64,000 nucleotides of DNA. Source: an uncultured Woeseiaceae bacterium. Lineage in GTDB: Bacteria > Pseudomonadota > Gammaproteobacteria > Steroidobacterales > Woeseiaceae. The stretch is from the NCBI GenBank assembly GCA_945787845.1, contig CALZJH010000005.1, positions 124,001 through 188,000 of the forward strand. Reading direction: 5' to 3'. Of this stretch, positions 42,493 through 50,682 are shown in pieces (positions within the stretch are counted from its first letter, which is position 1; every line of letters begins with the position of its first letter). The position numbers and the translations under genes are program-made. Below the pieces are notes generated by a model that saw only the letters and a program-made list of their open reading frames with translations, searched no databases and was not told where the DNA came from.

Positions 42493-43698
42493 ATGAACGC
42501 ACGCCAATTTCTGAACACGATGGTATCTGCCGGGCTTGAGCGATACTCGGGCTTTAGGAAGAGCTTGAATCTGCTACCAAGGTTTCTCTTCCCGGAATTC
42601 CTGAAGCACACAAGGCTGCAGATCATTCAAAGGCCGATTGCCCTCGCCGTAACGATCTACGTGATCGTATTCTTTCTGGTTTTCGTTGTGCAGGCGTGGT
42701 TCGCGGCAATGAACGACCGCCTGGTCCCCGAAGGTATCGACAGGCTTTCCTGTTTCAGGGCGAACAAGGAATGCCTGAAGTTCTTCTTCAGCGACGTTGC
42801 GAATCTGGTCAATTACGTCGTTCTGGTCGAAGCCTATTGCATTGCAGGCGTGTTCTTCCTGATCTACAGCAGTAATGTAGACCGACTATTGAGTGCCGAT
42901 AAGCTTGCAACACAACTTGGCGTGTCCGAGCCACCACCCTCGCTTGCCAAAGGCGCTTTTTCAGTTTGGTTTGTGATTATCTTCGTCACCCTCGGCAGTG
43001 TCGGATATGCCGTGGAAATCCAGTCGTATCCCCCACATTGGTACATGAATGTTCCGTGGCGCGATGCTGTTATAGCGACTCACGAAGCTTCAGCGACGAT
43101 TCGTTCGGTGCCATTCTCCGGAGGCCAGCTGACAGAACCGTCTGTCTGGGCGCTTCGAGGCTTGTTTTATTACGTATTCATCAACTATCTCTTGTTGTTG
43201 TTTGTTGGCTTTGTCGGCGTCGCCCACTTCGGCTTGTTCAAGACTGCGGGCACAATCGCATCAGGTCTCCGCCGGATTTATGACACCTGCGAGGAACATG
43301 ATCTGCAGCTCCTGCTGGACAACGACAAGGTGAACGCGTGGCTCACGCCCCTTTCAACGCAGATCCTGATTTCCAAGATATTTGTCCTGGCGATTGTACT
43401 GAACATGACATCATGGAAGATGTGGGAGCAATCGGCGGGCACGATGAACGATATTGCGATTGTTATCATGGTCATCGTGGGTATCTGGATCGTAACGCTG
43501 CCGCGGTACTTTGTTCAGTACCACCTGTTTCGAATACGGAGGAAGTGCGGCGTTGACGAGTACCGGGACATTCGCATGTCCTGGCTGCTCGGCGCATCTG
43601 CAATGGCGGATGTTGCGTTGCTCGCCATCGCCGGCAAAATCCTCTTCAGCGCGGAGTCGATTTTCGAAATGATCGGAAGCACGTTTGCAGGCGGCTAG
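42493..43698 (+). CDS. multi-pass membrane protein of unknown function
   Basis: A 401-aa protein with about seven to eight hydrophobic helices (for example LAVTIYVIVFFLVFVVQAWF, FINYLLLLFVGFVGVAHFGLF, IAIVIMVIVGIWIVTL) and a cytoplasmic or periplasmic segment between. I recognise no family. It starts 2 nt after the hydrolase stop, so the two genes are translationally coupled and probably act together. A lipid-related role is suggested only by the PlsB-like neighbour. Confidence 0.7.
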   Translation: MNARQFLNTMVSAGLERYSGFRKSLNLLPRFLFPEFLKHTRLQIIQRPIALAVTIYVIVFFLVFVVQAWFAAMNDRLVPEGIDRLSCFRANKECLKFFFSDVANLVNYVVLVEAYCIAGVFFLIYSSNVDRLLSADKLATQLGVSEPPPSLAKGAFSVWFVIIFVTLGSVGYAVEIQSYPPHWYMNVPWRDAVIATHEASATIRSVPFSGGQLTEPSVWALRGLFYYVFINYLLLLFVGFVGVAHFGLFKTAGTIASGLRRIYDTCEEHDLQLLLDNDKVNAWLTPLSTQILISKIFVLAIVLNMTSWKMWEQSAGTMNDIAIVIMVIVGIWIVTLPRYFVQYHLFRIRRKCGVDEYRDIRMSWLLGASAMADVALLAIAGKILFSAESIFEMIGSTFAGG

Positions 43699-43739
43699 CG
43701 CAAGCTTAAAACGCTAGTATCGCGAGTACTTTTGACCTG

Positions 43740-43759
43740 CCCCGGCTTCCAGGCCGGGG
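43740..43759. other. perfect GC-rich hairpin before the M48 peptidase gene
   Basis: CCCCGGC, a 6-nt loop (TTCCAG), then GCCGGGG. It sits 42 nt after the membrane protein stop and 30 nt before the M48 ATG, with no T-run. It could be a weak terminator for the upstream operon or a leader structure of the peptidase gene. Confidence 0.4.
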
Positions 43760-43789
43760 AACGCGGCATATTGGACACAAGAATTGGGC

Positions 43790-44617
43790 ATGGCTGAATA
43801 CGTACATACAGTCAGTGAAGACGAGCAGGCGAAGATCGCCAGCTTCCTGCGCTGGTTCGCAATAGGCTCCGCGCTTTTCCTTGCCTCGATCATTGTCCTG
43901 TTCGTGACGGCCGATCGCTGGCTCCGGTTGATCAGCATCGAATCGGAACGTCGCTTCATCGAGCCCTACATCAACCTGCTGGTTGAGAGCGATATCGTTG
44001 AGAGCGACCCGGTGTTGCAAGCCTACGTAGGCGACCTCGTCAGGGACATGCACGCCCAGCTGGGCAGCGAGCGTGAGCTGGAACTCCGCGTCTTCGTCGT
44101 CGAAGGCGACATGGTCAATGCCTTTGCCACGTTGGGCGGCTATATCTTCGTCTTCGATGGCCTCATCGAGGCCGTCGAGGACGAGAACAGCCTGGCAATG
44201 GTCTTGGGCCACGAAATCGCCCATGTGCATCATCGCGACCCCTTACTCGGCACGGGCCGCGCAATGTTGATTCAGCTGGCGTTGTCGACGTTTTCCGGCA
44301 ACGGCCTTGACCCGAACACCGTCAACGTCGGTAGCGATGTCATTCTCAACCAATACAGCCGCGAGCAGGAACTCGCGGCCGACGAACTGGCGCTGCAACT
44401 CGTGCAGGACCGGTACACGCATGTCGGGGGCGCCACGCGCCTGTTCGAGATCATCAGGGACGACGCCGAGGGCCTGCAGCTCGCCGAGTTCCTGTCGACG
44501 CACCCCGCTACGGATGCGCGCATTGAGCGGATTGAAGCACTGACCATCGAGCGCGGCTGGCCCATTGGCGAACCAGCACCCTATCCCGACGCGGTGCGCG
44601 AAGCGTTGCGCGACTAA
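43790..44617 (+). CDS. M48 family zinc metalloprotease
   Basis: A 275-aa protein with one N-terminal TM (about 20-42) and the zinc motif H141-E142-IAH145-VHHRD, preceded by NAFATLGGYIFVFDGL as in M48 peptidases. The third ligand is in the SREQELAADELA segment. M48 proteins such as HtpX and BepA/YfgC take part in membrane and outer-membrane protein quality control. It is shorter than BepA and lacks TPR repeats. ATG 43790 is chosen over TTG 43784. It is followed 13 nt later by the MATE transporter. Confidence 0.9.
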   Translation: MAEYVHTVSEDEQAKIASFLRWFAIGSALFLASIIVLFVTADRWLRLISIESERRFIEPYINLLVESDIVESDPVLQAYVGDLVRDMHAQLGSERELELRVFVVEGDMVNAFATLGGYIFVFDGLIEAVEDENSLAMVLGHEIAHVHHRDPLLGTGRAMLIQLALSTFSGNGLDPNTVNVGSDVILNQYSREQELAADELALQLVQDRYTHVGGATRLFEIIRDDAEGLQLAEFLSTHPATDARIERIEALTIERGWPIGEPAPYPDAVREALRD

Positions 44618-44630
44618 TCGGGGCGAACCT

Positions 44631-46010
44631 GTGGCAGCCATCACTCAGCATTTCAGCCTGCGCACCCTGGGCGAACTCATGCGGCTCGCGCTGCCAATGG
44701 TGGTATCCCAGGGCACGTTTGCCGTGATGATTTTCACGGACCGCTATTTCATGTCGCAGATCGACCCTGTGCACATGGCCGCGGCGCTGGGCGGCGGCGT
44801 CGCATCGTTCTTTTCGTTCTGTTTCTTTGTCGGGCTGTTTTCCTACGGCAATGCCATGGCCGCGCAGTACCTGGGCGCCGGCGAGCCAAAGAAATGCCCG
44901 AAGGTCGTCACGCAGGGCTTGATCATGACCGTAATGAGTGCGCCGTTTCTGACGCTCATCACGTTCCTCGTCGCCGGCATCTTTGCCGGCATGGGACACG
45001 ACCCGGCCCAGGTCGAACTGGAACGGACGTATTACCTGATCCTGATGTCGGGCGCGCTGATCACCCTGCCCAAGGTCTGTATCTCGTCGTATTTCGCCGG
45101 CATAGGCCGGACCCATGTCGTCATGATTTGTGATGTCTTTGGTCTGATCATCAACATACCGCTTTGCTACGTGATGGTGTTCGGCAAACTCGGATTCCCT
45201 GCGCTGGGGATTGTTGGGGCCGGCATCTCCACGGTTGTCGCAACTCTGCTCGCATTCCTGCTTTTCGTCAGCTTCTACTTTCGCAAGGAGCATAGGGAGC
45301 GCTTTGGCGTGCTCCAGTCGTTCTCGCTCGAAATCCCGATTTTGCGGCGTTTCTGGCGGCTTGGGTTTCCGTCCGGGCTGGAACTGTTCCTGAACGTCGC
45401 GGCGTTCAACCTGTTTCTGCTCATGTTCCAGTCCTACGGCGTCGCTGAGGCTGCCGCGGCCGCCATCGTTTTTAACTGGGACATCCTGTCCTTCGTTCCG
45501 ATGATCGGGCTGCACGTGGGCATCATCAGCATGATCGGGCGCTTCGTCGGCGCAAGAGACATGGCGCGCACGAACGAGGTCATGACCGCGGCGTTCGTAG
45601 TCGCCCTGGCCTATGGTGTTTTTCTGGCCATGACCTACATTCTGTTTCGCTTTCCCCTCGTCGAAGTGTTCGCACCGCCGTCCGGCGACTTCTCGGCGAT
45701 TCGAAACCTGTCCGCGTTCATGATGATCGGCCTGTCCAGCTACGTAATCGCCGACGCGGTCGTCCTCGTCTCGGGCGGCATACTGCGTGGTGCAGGCGAT
45801 ACGCGCTGGCTCATGGTTGCGTCGGTCACGCTGCACTGGGCGATGCTGGTCGCGCAGTTTTTCATCATCCGCGTGTTCGGGTTTAGTCCTAAAGTGTCAT
45901 GGCTCGCGTTCGTCGTGATGATCCTGGCGATTGCCGTGGTCTATGCGTGGCGTCTCAGGAGCGAGCGCTGGCGGGATCCGGAGGCCCTGGAAAGAGTCAT
46001 GGCCGAATGA
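44631..46010 (+). CDS. MATE family efflux transporter
   Basis: A 459-aa membrane protein with 12 hydrophobic segments in two homologous halves, starting LGELMRLALPMVVSQGTFAVMIFTDRYF, a characteristic MATE opening. It exports cationic compounds in exchange for Na+ or H+. The start is GTG 44631, 8 nt after GGGG; the frame is open to 44565, but those codons overlap the M48 gene. It follows the M48 peptidase and converges on the PLP enzyme gene, whose stop is 18 nt away. Confidence 0.9.
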   Translation: MAAITQHFSLRTLGELMRLALPMVVSQGTFAVMIFTDRYFMSQIDPVHMAAALGGGVASFFSFCFFVGLFSYGNAMAAQYLGAGEPKKCPKVVTQGLIMTVMSAPFLTLITFLVAGIFAGMGHDPAQVELERTYYLILMSGALITLPKVCISSYFAGIGRTHVVMICDVFGLIINIPLCYVMVFGKLGFPALGIVGAGISTVVATLLAFLLFVSFYFRKEHRERFGVLQSFSLEIPILRRFWRLGFPSGLELFLNVAAFNLFLLMFQSYGVAEAAAAAIVFNWDILSFVPMIGLHVGIISMIGRFVGARDMARTNEVMTAAFVVALAYGVFLAMTYILFRFPLVEVFAPPSGDFSAIRNLSAFMMIGLSSYVIADAVVLVSGGILRGAGDTRWLMVASVTLHWAMLVAQFFIIRVFGFSPKVSWLAFVVMILAIAVVYAWRLRSERWRDPEALERVMAE

Positions 46011-46027
46011 GTCGAAAGTGACGCTGC

Positions 46028-47365
46028 CTATTTCGCAAGGCCTTTAAGCGCATCGACGAGACGCCCTAGCTCGTCGGCACGGTTAAATACCTGCGGCGTA
46101 ATGCGTACGCATCCGCCCGAGGCCAGGCCTTTCCGTACCACGCTGAATATTCCAAAATCCTTCTCTATGCGCAGCTGCAACGCCGTCGCGTCCTCGATGG
46201 TGCGCTTGCCGGCAAGCCGGAATGACCCGATACCGGTCCACGACGCCTCATCTTTTCCACCGAGTACCTCGATATGGGGCATGCGAAGTGCCGCGTCAGT
46301 CCACAGACTTCGCAGGTAACGCAGTCGCGCCTCTTTCGCGGCAGACCCGAGTTGCTCGTGAAAATCGAGTGCTGCCGGTATCGCCAGCCGGGCCGCGAAG
46401 TTGTATGTGCCCGGATGAACACGCCTGGCCACGATAGTGTTGTCTGGATCCTGTTCGCCCGGGTATGGCGCGATCTTCTCGAGCGTGCCGCGACGGATAT
46501 ACAGCGCGCCGGTCCCGACCGGTGCGCCGATCCATTTGTGCAAATTGAATGCGGCCCAGTCGACTCCGAGGTCTGACACTGTGAAATCAAGCAGGCCCCA
46601 GGACTGGGCAGCGTCGCAGATAACGTCGATACCGCGCCGGCGAGCCTCGGCCGTGATCTTCGCCACGGGTACGACAAGTCCGTGCTGGTTAGAAACATGA
46701 GTAACGAGCATCAGCTTGAGATTCGGATTTTCCTCAAAGGCCTGGAAGTAGAGATCACGTATTTCCGGCTGCGTGGCACGCACCGGCAGCTTGATCTCTA
46801 CGACACGTACGCCTCGCCCTTCGGCCAGCCAGTGCATGTGCGTCTTGAATCCCGGATAGTCGATATCGGCCAGCAACACCGCATCGCCTTTTCCGAGTCC
46901 ACGGTACTGGCGAATCAGGTTGTGGCAGGCTTCAGTCGCATTGCGAGTGATGACGATTTCATCTTCGTGTGCGCCCAGCGCATTCGCGATCCGCCGGGTC
47001 GCCACCGCCTCGTCGCCGTCAAAGTCCTTACGCGCATAAAAGGAATTCTGGGCGTTTACCATGCGCATGGCATCGAGGTAGGCGGACTGCACCGGACGTG
47101 CCATCTTCCCCCAGTAGCCATGCTCAAGATTCAGGATGCCCTCGGTACGATCGTAGTAGGTCGCAATTTCGCGCCAGAAGGATTCGTCCCGCGCGAGTTC
47201 GAAGGGCGAAGACGCATTCGGTGCACCGGTCGAGTTCGATGCCATCGCAAAGCGAGGCAAGCCCATCGATGTCATTACCGCACCGGCAGAGAGTCCGGCA
47301 AGTAACCGGCGTCGGGTGTGATTGATGTGAGAAATCCTGGTTCCCCCCGGGGGCTTACACGCCAA
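46028..47365 (-). CDS. Tat-exported aminotransferase class V-fold (isopenicillin N epimerase-like) enzyme
   Basis: A 445-aa PLP enzyme. The N-terminus carries a Tat-like signal (TRRRLLAGLSAGAV at 17-30) followed by a hydrophobic stretch and a cleavage region near SNST. The class V fold has D251 in CDAAQSWG, H276-K277 in FNLHKWIGAPVG as the PLP Schiff-base lysine, and NHH-like VSNQHG contacts. Relatives are epimerases, cysteine desulfurases and lyases. Export of a cofactor-loaded PLP enzyme fits Tat. The start is TTG 47365; no ATG lies before the RR motif. Substrate unknown. Confidence 0.85.
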   Translation of the reverse strand: MACKPPGGTRISHINHTRRRLLAGLSAGAVMTSMGLPRFAMASNSTGAPNASSPFELARDESFWREIATYYDRTEGILNLEHGYWGKMARPVQSAYLDAMRMVNAQNSFYARKDFDGDEAVATRRIANALGAHEDEIVITRNATEACHNLIRQYRGLGKGDAVLLADIDYPGFKTHMHWLAEGRGVRVVEIKLPVRATQPEIRDLYFQAFEENPNLKLMLVTHVSNQHGLVVPVAKITAEARRRGIDVICDAAQSWGLLDFTVSDLGVDWAAFNLHKWIGAPVGTGALYIRRGTLEKIAPYPGEQDPDNTIVARRVHPGTYNFAARLAIPAALDFHEQLGSAAKEARLRYLRSLWTDAALRMPHIEVLGGKDEASWTGIGSFRLAGKRTIEDATALQLRIEKDFGIFSVVRKGLASGGCVRITPQVFNRADELGRLVDALKGLAK

Positions 47366-47495
47366 ACGCTTCTATACTCTGGCTCAAAAAAGACGGGCTG
47401 TAAATGCGAGCTTCCTCTTAGGCAAACCACCGTATCGTGTAGCTGCTCCGCCGGTGCTAATGTCAATTGTCCGGTGGTGGTCCGGAGGATATATC

Positions 47496-47732
47496 GTGGC
47501 TACGCTTACAAGAGAAGATGTTGTACGGGTGTGCCCGGGAATCCAGGCTCATACGGTCATCGAGATATTGGAAACCAGGGCAAGCGTTACTGATCTCGAT
47601 GCCGCCGTGCAGTTGTTGCACGACGCGGACGAGGGATTGATCGACGTTCAGCGACAGCATGGAGACCCGATAAACCGGTTGCTTGCGATTCTCCGCAGGT
47701 CGGAGATATCTCTCCCGGAGGTTGAGCCTTAG
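47496..47732 (+). CDS. small hypothetical protein (78 aa)
   Basis: Unrecognised soluble protein, mostly helical, beginning VATLTREDVVRVCPG and containing the helix AVQLLHDADEGLIDVQRQ. There is no signal or TM. GTG 47496 is picked because GGAGG lies 7 nt upstream. An in-frame start at 47454 lacks this signal. It is placed in the divergent region next to the PLP enzyme gene. Confidence 0.55.
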   Translation: MATLTREDVVRVCPGIQAHTVIEILETRASVTDLDAAVQLLHDADEGLIDVQRQHGDPINRLLAILRRSEISLPEVEP

Positions 47733-47748
47733 CGCGACGGGTCGCGGA

Positions 47749-48180
47749 CTAGTAGCGCCCGGTTACCGTATTCGAGCGCGCCCACTCCGAGATGTTCGTG
47801 GCGTCGGCCGGGTCACGAATGACGGCCATTGCGTAAACCTCGTCGCGGCCAGGCCTGTCCTCGTTGAAACCACGGCCTGCGCCGACATCGTTGGTGTTTT
47901 CTCTAAGCAGAACGAAATCGGTGCGGGTCGGCTCGACTGCGCTCAGCGTCCACACGGCTCTGCCTTCGGCGACACGGCCGGACCGGCCTTTGACCGCCAC
48001 CACGACGTTATTGGCGATGCGCTCGTCAGCACCGCGATCCTGGCCGAAAAAACTCACACGAATCTCTGCGTTATTGCGCGACGCGTCGGTATTCTCCCAG
48101 ACAAGGGTGCCGCGCACGGTAAACGTCGCTCTGCGGCGGCGGCCGGCGTCTGCCAGCCTGAGGTTTTCAATACGGGCCAT
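47749..48180 (-). CDS. hypothetical protein (143 aa)
   Basis: A 143-aa soluble protein with alternating beta-strand-like patterns (RATFTVRGTLVWENTD, AEIRVSFFGQDRG, GRAVWTLSAVEPTRTDFVLL) and no signal peptide. It resembles a small beta-sandwich domain but matches no family I know. The ATG is at 48180. It is divergent from the TPR signalling gene and convergent with the small gene at 47496-47732, whose stop is 17 nt away. Confidence 0.55.
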   Translation of the reverse strand: MARIENLRLADAGRRRRATFTVRGTLVWENTDASRNNAEIRVSFFGQDRGADERIANNVVVAVKGRSGRVAEGRAVWTLSAVEPTRTDFVLLRENTNDVGAGRGFNEDRPGRDEVYAMAVIRDPADATNISEWARSNTVTGRY

Positions 48181-48296
48181 GGCGTCTCCCGGGCGGCGAG
48201 AATCCTGCTGTCGATGCGGCCATTATGCCTGCTTACGCAGCGGTCGGATTCTGGCAGTATGGTTTTCACTCGAGGATACCCGATGGTTTCTGGTTC

Positions 48297-50336
48297 GTGA
48301 AATTCTGGTCCGAACTGCGGCGGCGCAACGTGCTGCGCATGGCCGCCCTTTACCTGGTGTCGGCGTGGCTGATCCTGCAGGTGACGGAGGTTGTGTCGGG
48401 CCTGATCGAGATTCCCGACTGGGTCGGCCCGCTCGTACTCGCGATGCTCGCAATCGGCCTGCCGATCGCGCTGGTTCTTGCGTGGTTTTTCGAGATCACG
48501 GAGTCCGGTATCACGCGCGACGCGGGTGAAGCCTCAGGTGCGGAAACCGCCCTGGGCGGGCGCAGGTTGAATTTCGTCATTATGTCGATGCTTGTCGCGG
48601 CGGTTCTTGTTTTCGCGTGGCTCACGTGGTGGCCGGATCGAATAGTGGAGAAATCGATCGCGGTCCTGGCGTTCGACAACATGAGCGACGACCCGGCGCA
48701 GGAGTACTTTTCCGACGGCATGTCGGAGGAAATTCTCGGTACGCTCGCAGAATTTCCGGAGTTGTCCGTCATCTCCCGCTCGTCATCGTTTTCGTTCAAA
48801 GGCAAGAATTTCGATGCGCCAACGATAGCGCGGCAGCTGGGCGTAGCACACATCCTTGAGGGTTCTGTCCGCAAGTCCGGCAACCAGGTTCGAATCTCGG
48901 CGCAACTCATCGACGCGGCCACCGACTCGCACCTGTGGTCGGGAACTTATGAGCGCGAACTCACGGCGGCAAACGTTTTCGACATCCAGTCGCAAATAGC
49001 ACGTAGCATCGCCGATGCCCTGAACGCTGTGTTAGCCGACGGAGAGAAAGCCGGTGTTCCCGGCTTTCCTACCGAGAATCTGGAAGCGCTGGAGGCCTAC
49101 CTGCTTGGCAAGCAACAAATGGCACTGCGGACGCGGCAGGCGTTGACTACCTCGGTCGCACACTTCCAGACGGCGATCAATCTCGATGCGGGCTTCGCGC
49201 CCGCGTATCTCGGCCTGGCCGATGCCAACCTGCTCTTGAATTACAACGGGCATTTGACGCTGGACGAAGCGCTGCGAAAGGCCAGGCCTGCGATCGAAAA
49301 AGCCATTGATCTCGATGACCGCTTTGGTGCCGCCTATGCGTCACTCGGACTCCTGCGCAGCTTGCAGGGCGATGTTCGCGGCGCGGAATCCGCGTTGTCC
49401 CGCGCGATTGCACTGGACCCGAACAACACCAAGGCGTTTCACTGGTATGGCGACATACTCATTTACGGCCTCGGAGATCCAGGCGCAGCTATTCCGATAT
49501 TGCGCAAGGCGCGCAGACTGGATCCGCTGTCACCGGTTATCGTCGTGACGCTCGGCGAAGCCCACAGCAGTAACGGTGACCTGGCTGAGGGTCTGCGCCT
49601 GTATCGCAAAGCCCTGGCGATTGATCCCGATTTCCTTAGCGCATTCAATTGGGTCGGCATGGCGTACCTGTCACTGGGAGACGGCGAAAACGCCGCCTAC
49701 TGGCTGGAGGAAGGCGCGAGACGGGCACCGGACGAGTTCCGCACGAACGCCGGCCTGGCATTCCTGTACCGGTTCCGCGGCGATGAGGAGCGCGCCGTGG
49801 CTATTGCGCGCCGACTGCAGACGATCGCACCGGGCAACAATGCATCGCTCGTGACGCTGGTCAGTTTCGGCCGCTACGAAGAAGCGATTGCATTCGCTGA
49901 GGTCGACTGGCCGGGACTGTCGTGCCAGGCCAAGCCCGACGTGCAACGCACCAACATCTTCCAGGCAATGAACCTGTCGCTTGCCTACGAACGGACCGGA
50001 CAATACGTGTGCTCAGAGGCCTTGTTGGCTGCGATACTCGACCTCGTGACCGGCCAGCCGGGGCTGAGCGCGCGTGCCTTCGGTTTCCTCGACGCCGAAA
50101 TCTACGTCAGGCAGGGCAAGGTCGAGCAGGCTCTGGCAACACTGCGAGCAAGCGTAGACTCGGGAATGCGCGCTCAATGGATGATGCAGGTCGAACAAAG
50201 CCCGCACATGGACGGACTGCGCGAGCTACCTGAGTTCAGTGTGATGCAGAAAGAGGTGCTCGCAGATCTCGCCCGGCAACTCGCCCTTGTCCGAGAGATG
50301 GAAGCTCGCGGTGAGCTCGCAACGCTCAGTCTTTGA
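48297..50336 (+). CDS. TPR protein with N-terminal membrane helices and TolB-like domain
   Basis: A 679-aa protein. The N-terminus VKFWSELRRRNVLRMAALYLV is the typical start of TPR/adenylate-cyclase-type membrane proteins, with three TM segments (the last before WWPDRIVEK). A TolB-like region follows (IAVLAFDNMSDDPAQEYFSDGMSEEI, then ILEGSVRKSGNQVRISAQLIDA). After that come about eight TPRs (from EAYLLGKQQM to LATLRASVD). There is no cyclase or DNA-binding domain, so it is a scaffold or sensor. The start GTG 48297 is inferred from the family N-terminus; no strong ribosome binding site was seen. Confidence 0.78.
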   Translation: MKFWSELRRRNVLRMAALYLVSAWLILQVTEVVSGLIEIPDWVGPLVLAMLAIGLPIALVLAWFFEITESGITRDAGEASGAETALGGRRLNFVIMSMLVAAVLVFAWLTWWPDRIVEKSIAVLAFDNMSDDPAQEYFSDGMSEEILGTLAEFPELSVISRSSSFSFKGKNFDAPTIARQLGVAHILEGSVRKSGNQVRISAQLIDAATDSHLWSGTYERELTAANVFDIQSQIARSIADALNAVLADGEKAGVPGFPTENLEALEAYLLGKQQMALRTRQALTTSVAHFQTAINLDAGFAPAYLGLADANLLLNYNGHLTLDEALRKARPAIEKAIDLDDRFGAAYASLGLLRSLQGDVRGAESALSRAIALDPNNTKAFHWYGDILIYGLGDPGAAIPILRKARRLDPLSPVIVVTLGEAHSSNGDLAEGLRLYRKALAIDPDFLSAFNWVGMAYLSLGDGENAAYWLEEGARRAPDEFRTNAGLAFLYRFRGDEERAVAIARRLQTIAPGNNASLVTLVSFGRYEEAIAFAEVDWPGLSCQAKPDVQRTNIFQAMNLSLAYERTGQYVCSEALLAAILDLVTGQPGLSARAFGFLDAEIYVRQGKVEQALATLRASVDSGMRAQWMMQVEQSPHMDGLRELPEFSVMQKEVLADLARQLALVREMEARGELATLSL

Positions 50337-50589
50337 GCGCCTTCCATAGCCGTTCGTAACCCAGCTTGATTTCCTTGCCGAGCCGGCCGGCGGCCTCGGC
50401 AATGCCGGACCCGGTCTCTTTGATGTCGGCATCGTCGGCGAAACGCTTCGCCTTGTCCGTGAGCTCACCCATTTTCTCCTCGAGTTCATCCCACTCGTCC
50501 TGGAGCTCCCTGGATGCCAGATTCATTTGTACGCGAAGTTCGTCACGCTTTTGCTTCAGTTCCGCGATCAGCTCGTTGAGTTCGTCCAT
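50326..50589 (-). CDS. small coiled-coil protein (87 aa)
   Basis: A charged, helical 87-aa cytoplasmic protein: ELIAELKQKRDELRVQMNLAS, EELEEKMGEL-like heptads, ending GKEIKLGYERLWKALKD. It has no TM or signal. GGAGG lies immediately before the ATG at 50589. Its end overlaps the convergent TPR gene by 11 nt. Similar small proteins are common in Proteobacteria, but the function is unknown. Confidence 0.75.
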   Translation of the reverse strand: MDELNELIAELKQKRDELRVQMNLASRELQDEWDELEEKMGELTDKAKRFADDADIKETGSGIAEAAGRLGKEIKLGYERLWKALKD

Positions 50590-50682
50590 AGTGCCTCCGA
50601 TGTGTCTTAAGGGATATGCGCCCATAGGCTATCAGAGCGAATACGTGCTTTCCGCAAGATGGTTAGCTCGAGCCGATCGCGC

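Noticed and set aside
44508-45836. 442-aa open frame antisense to the MATE gene
   Set aside because: Low-complexity His/Glu/Arg composition, shadow of a GC-rich gene.
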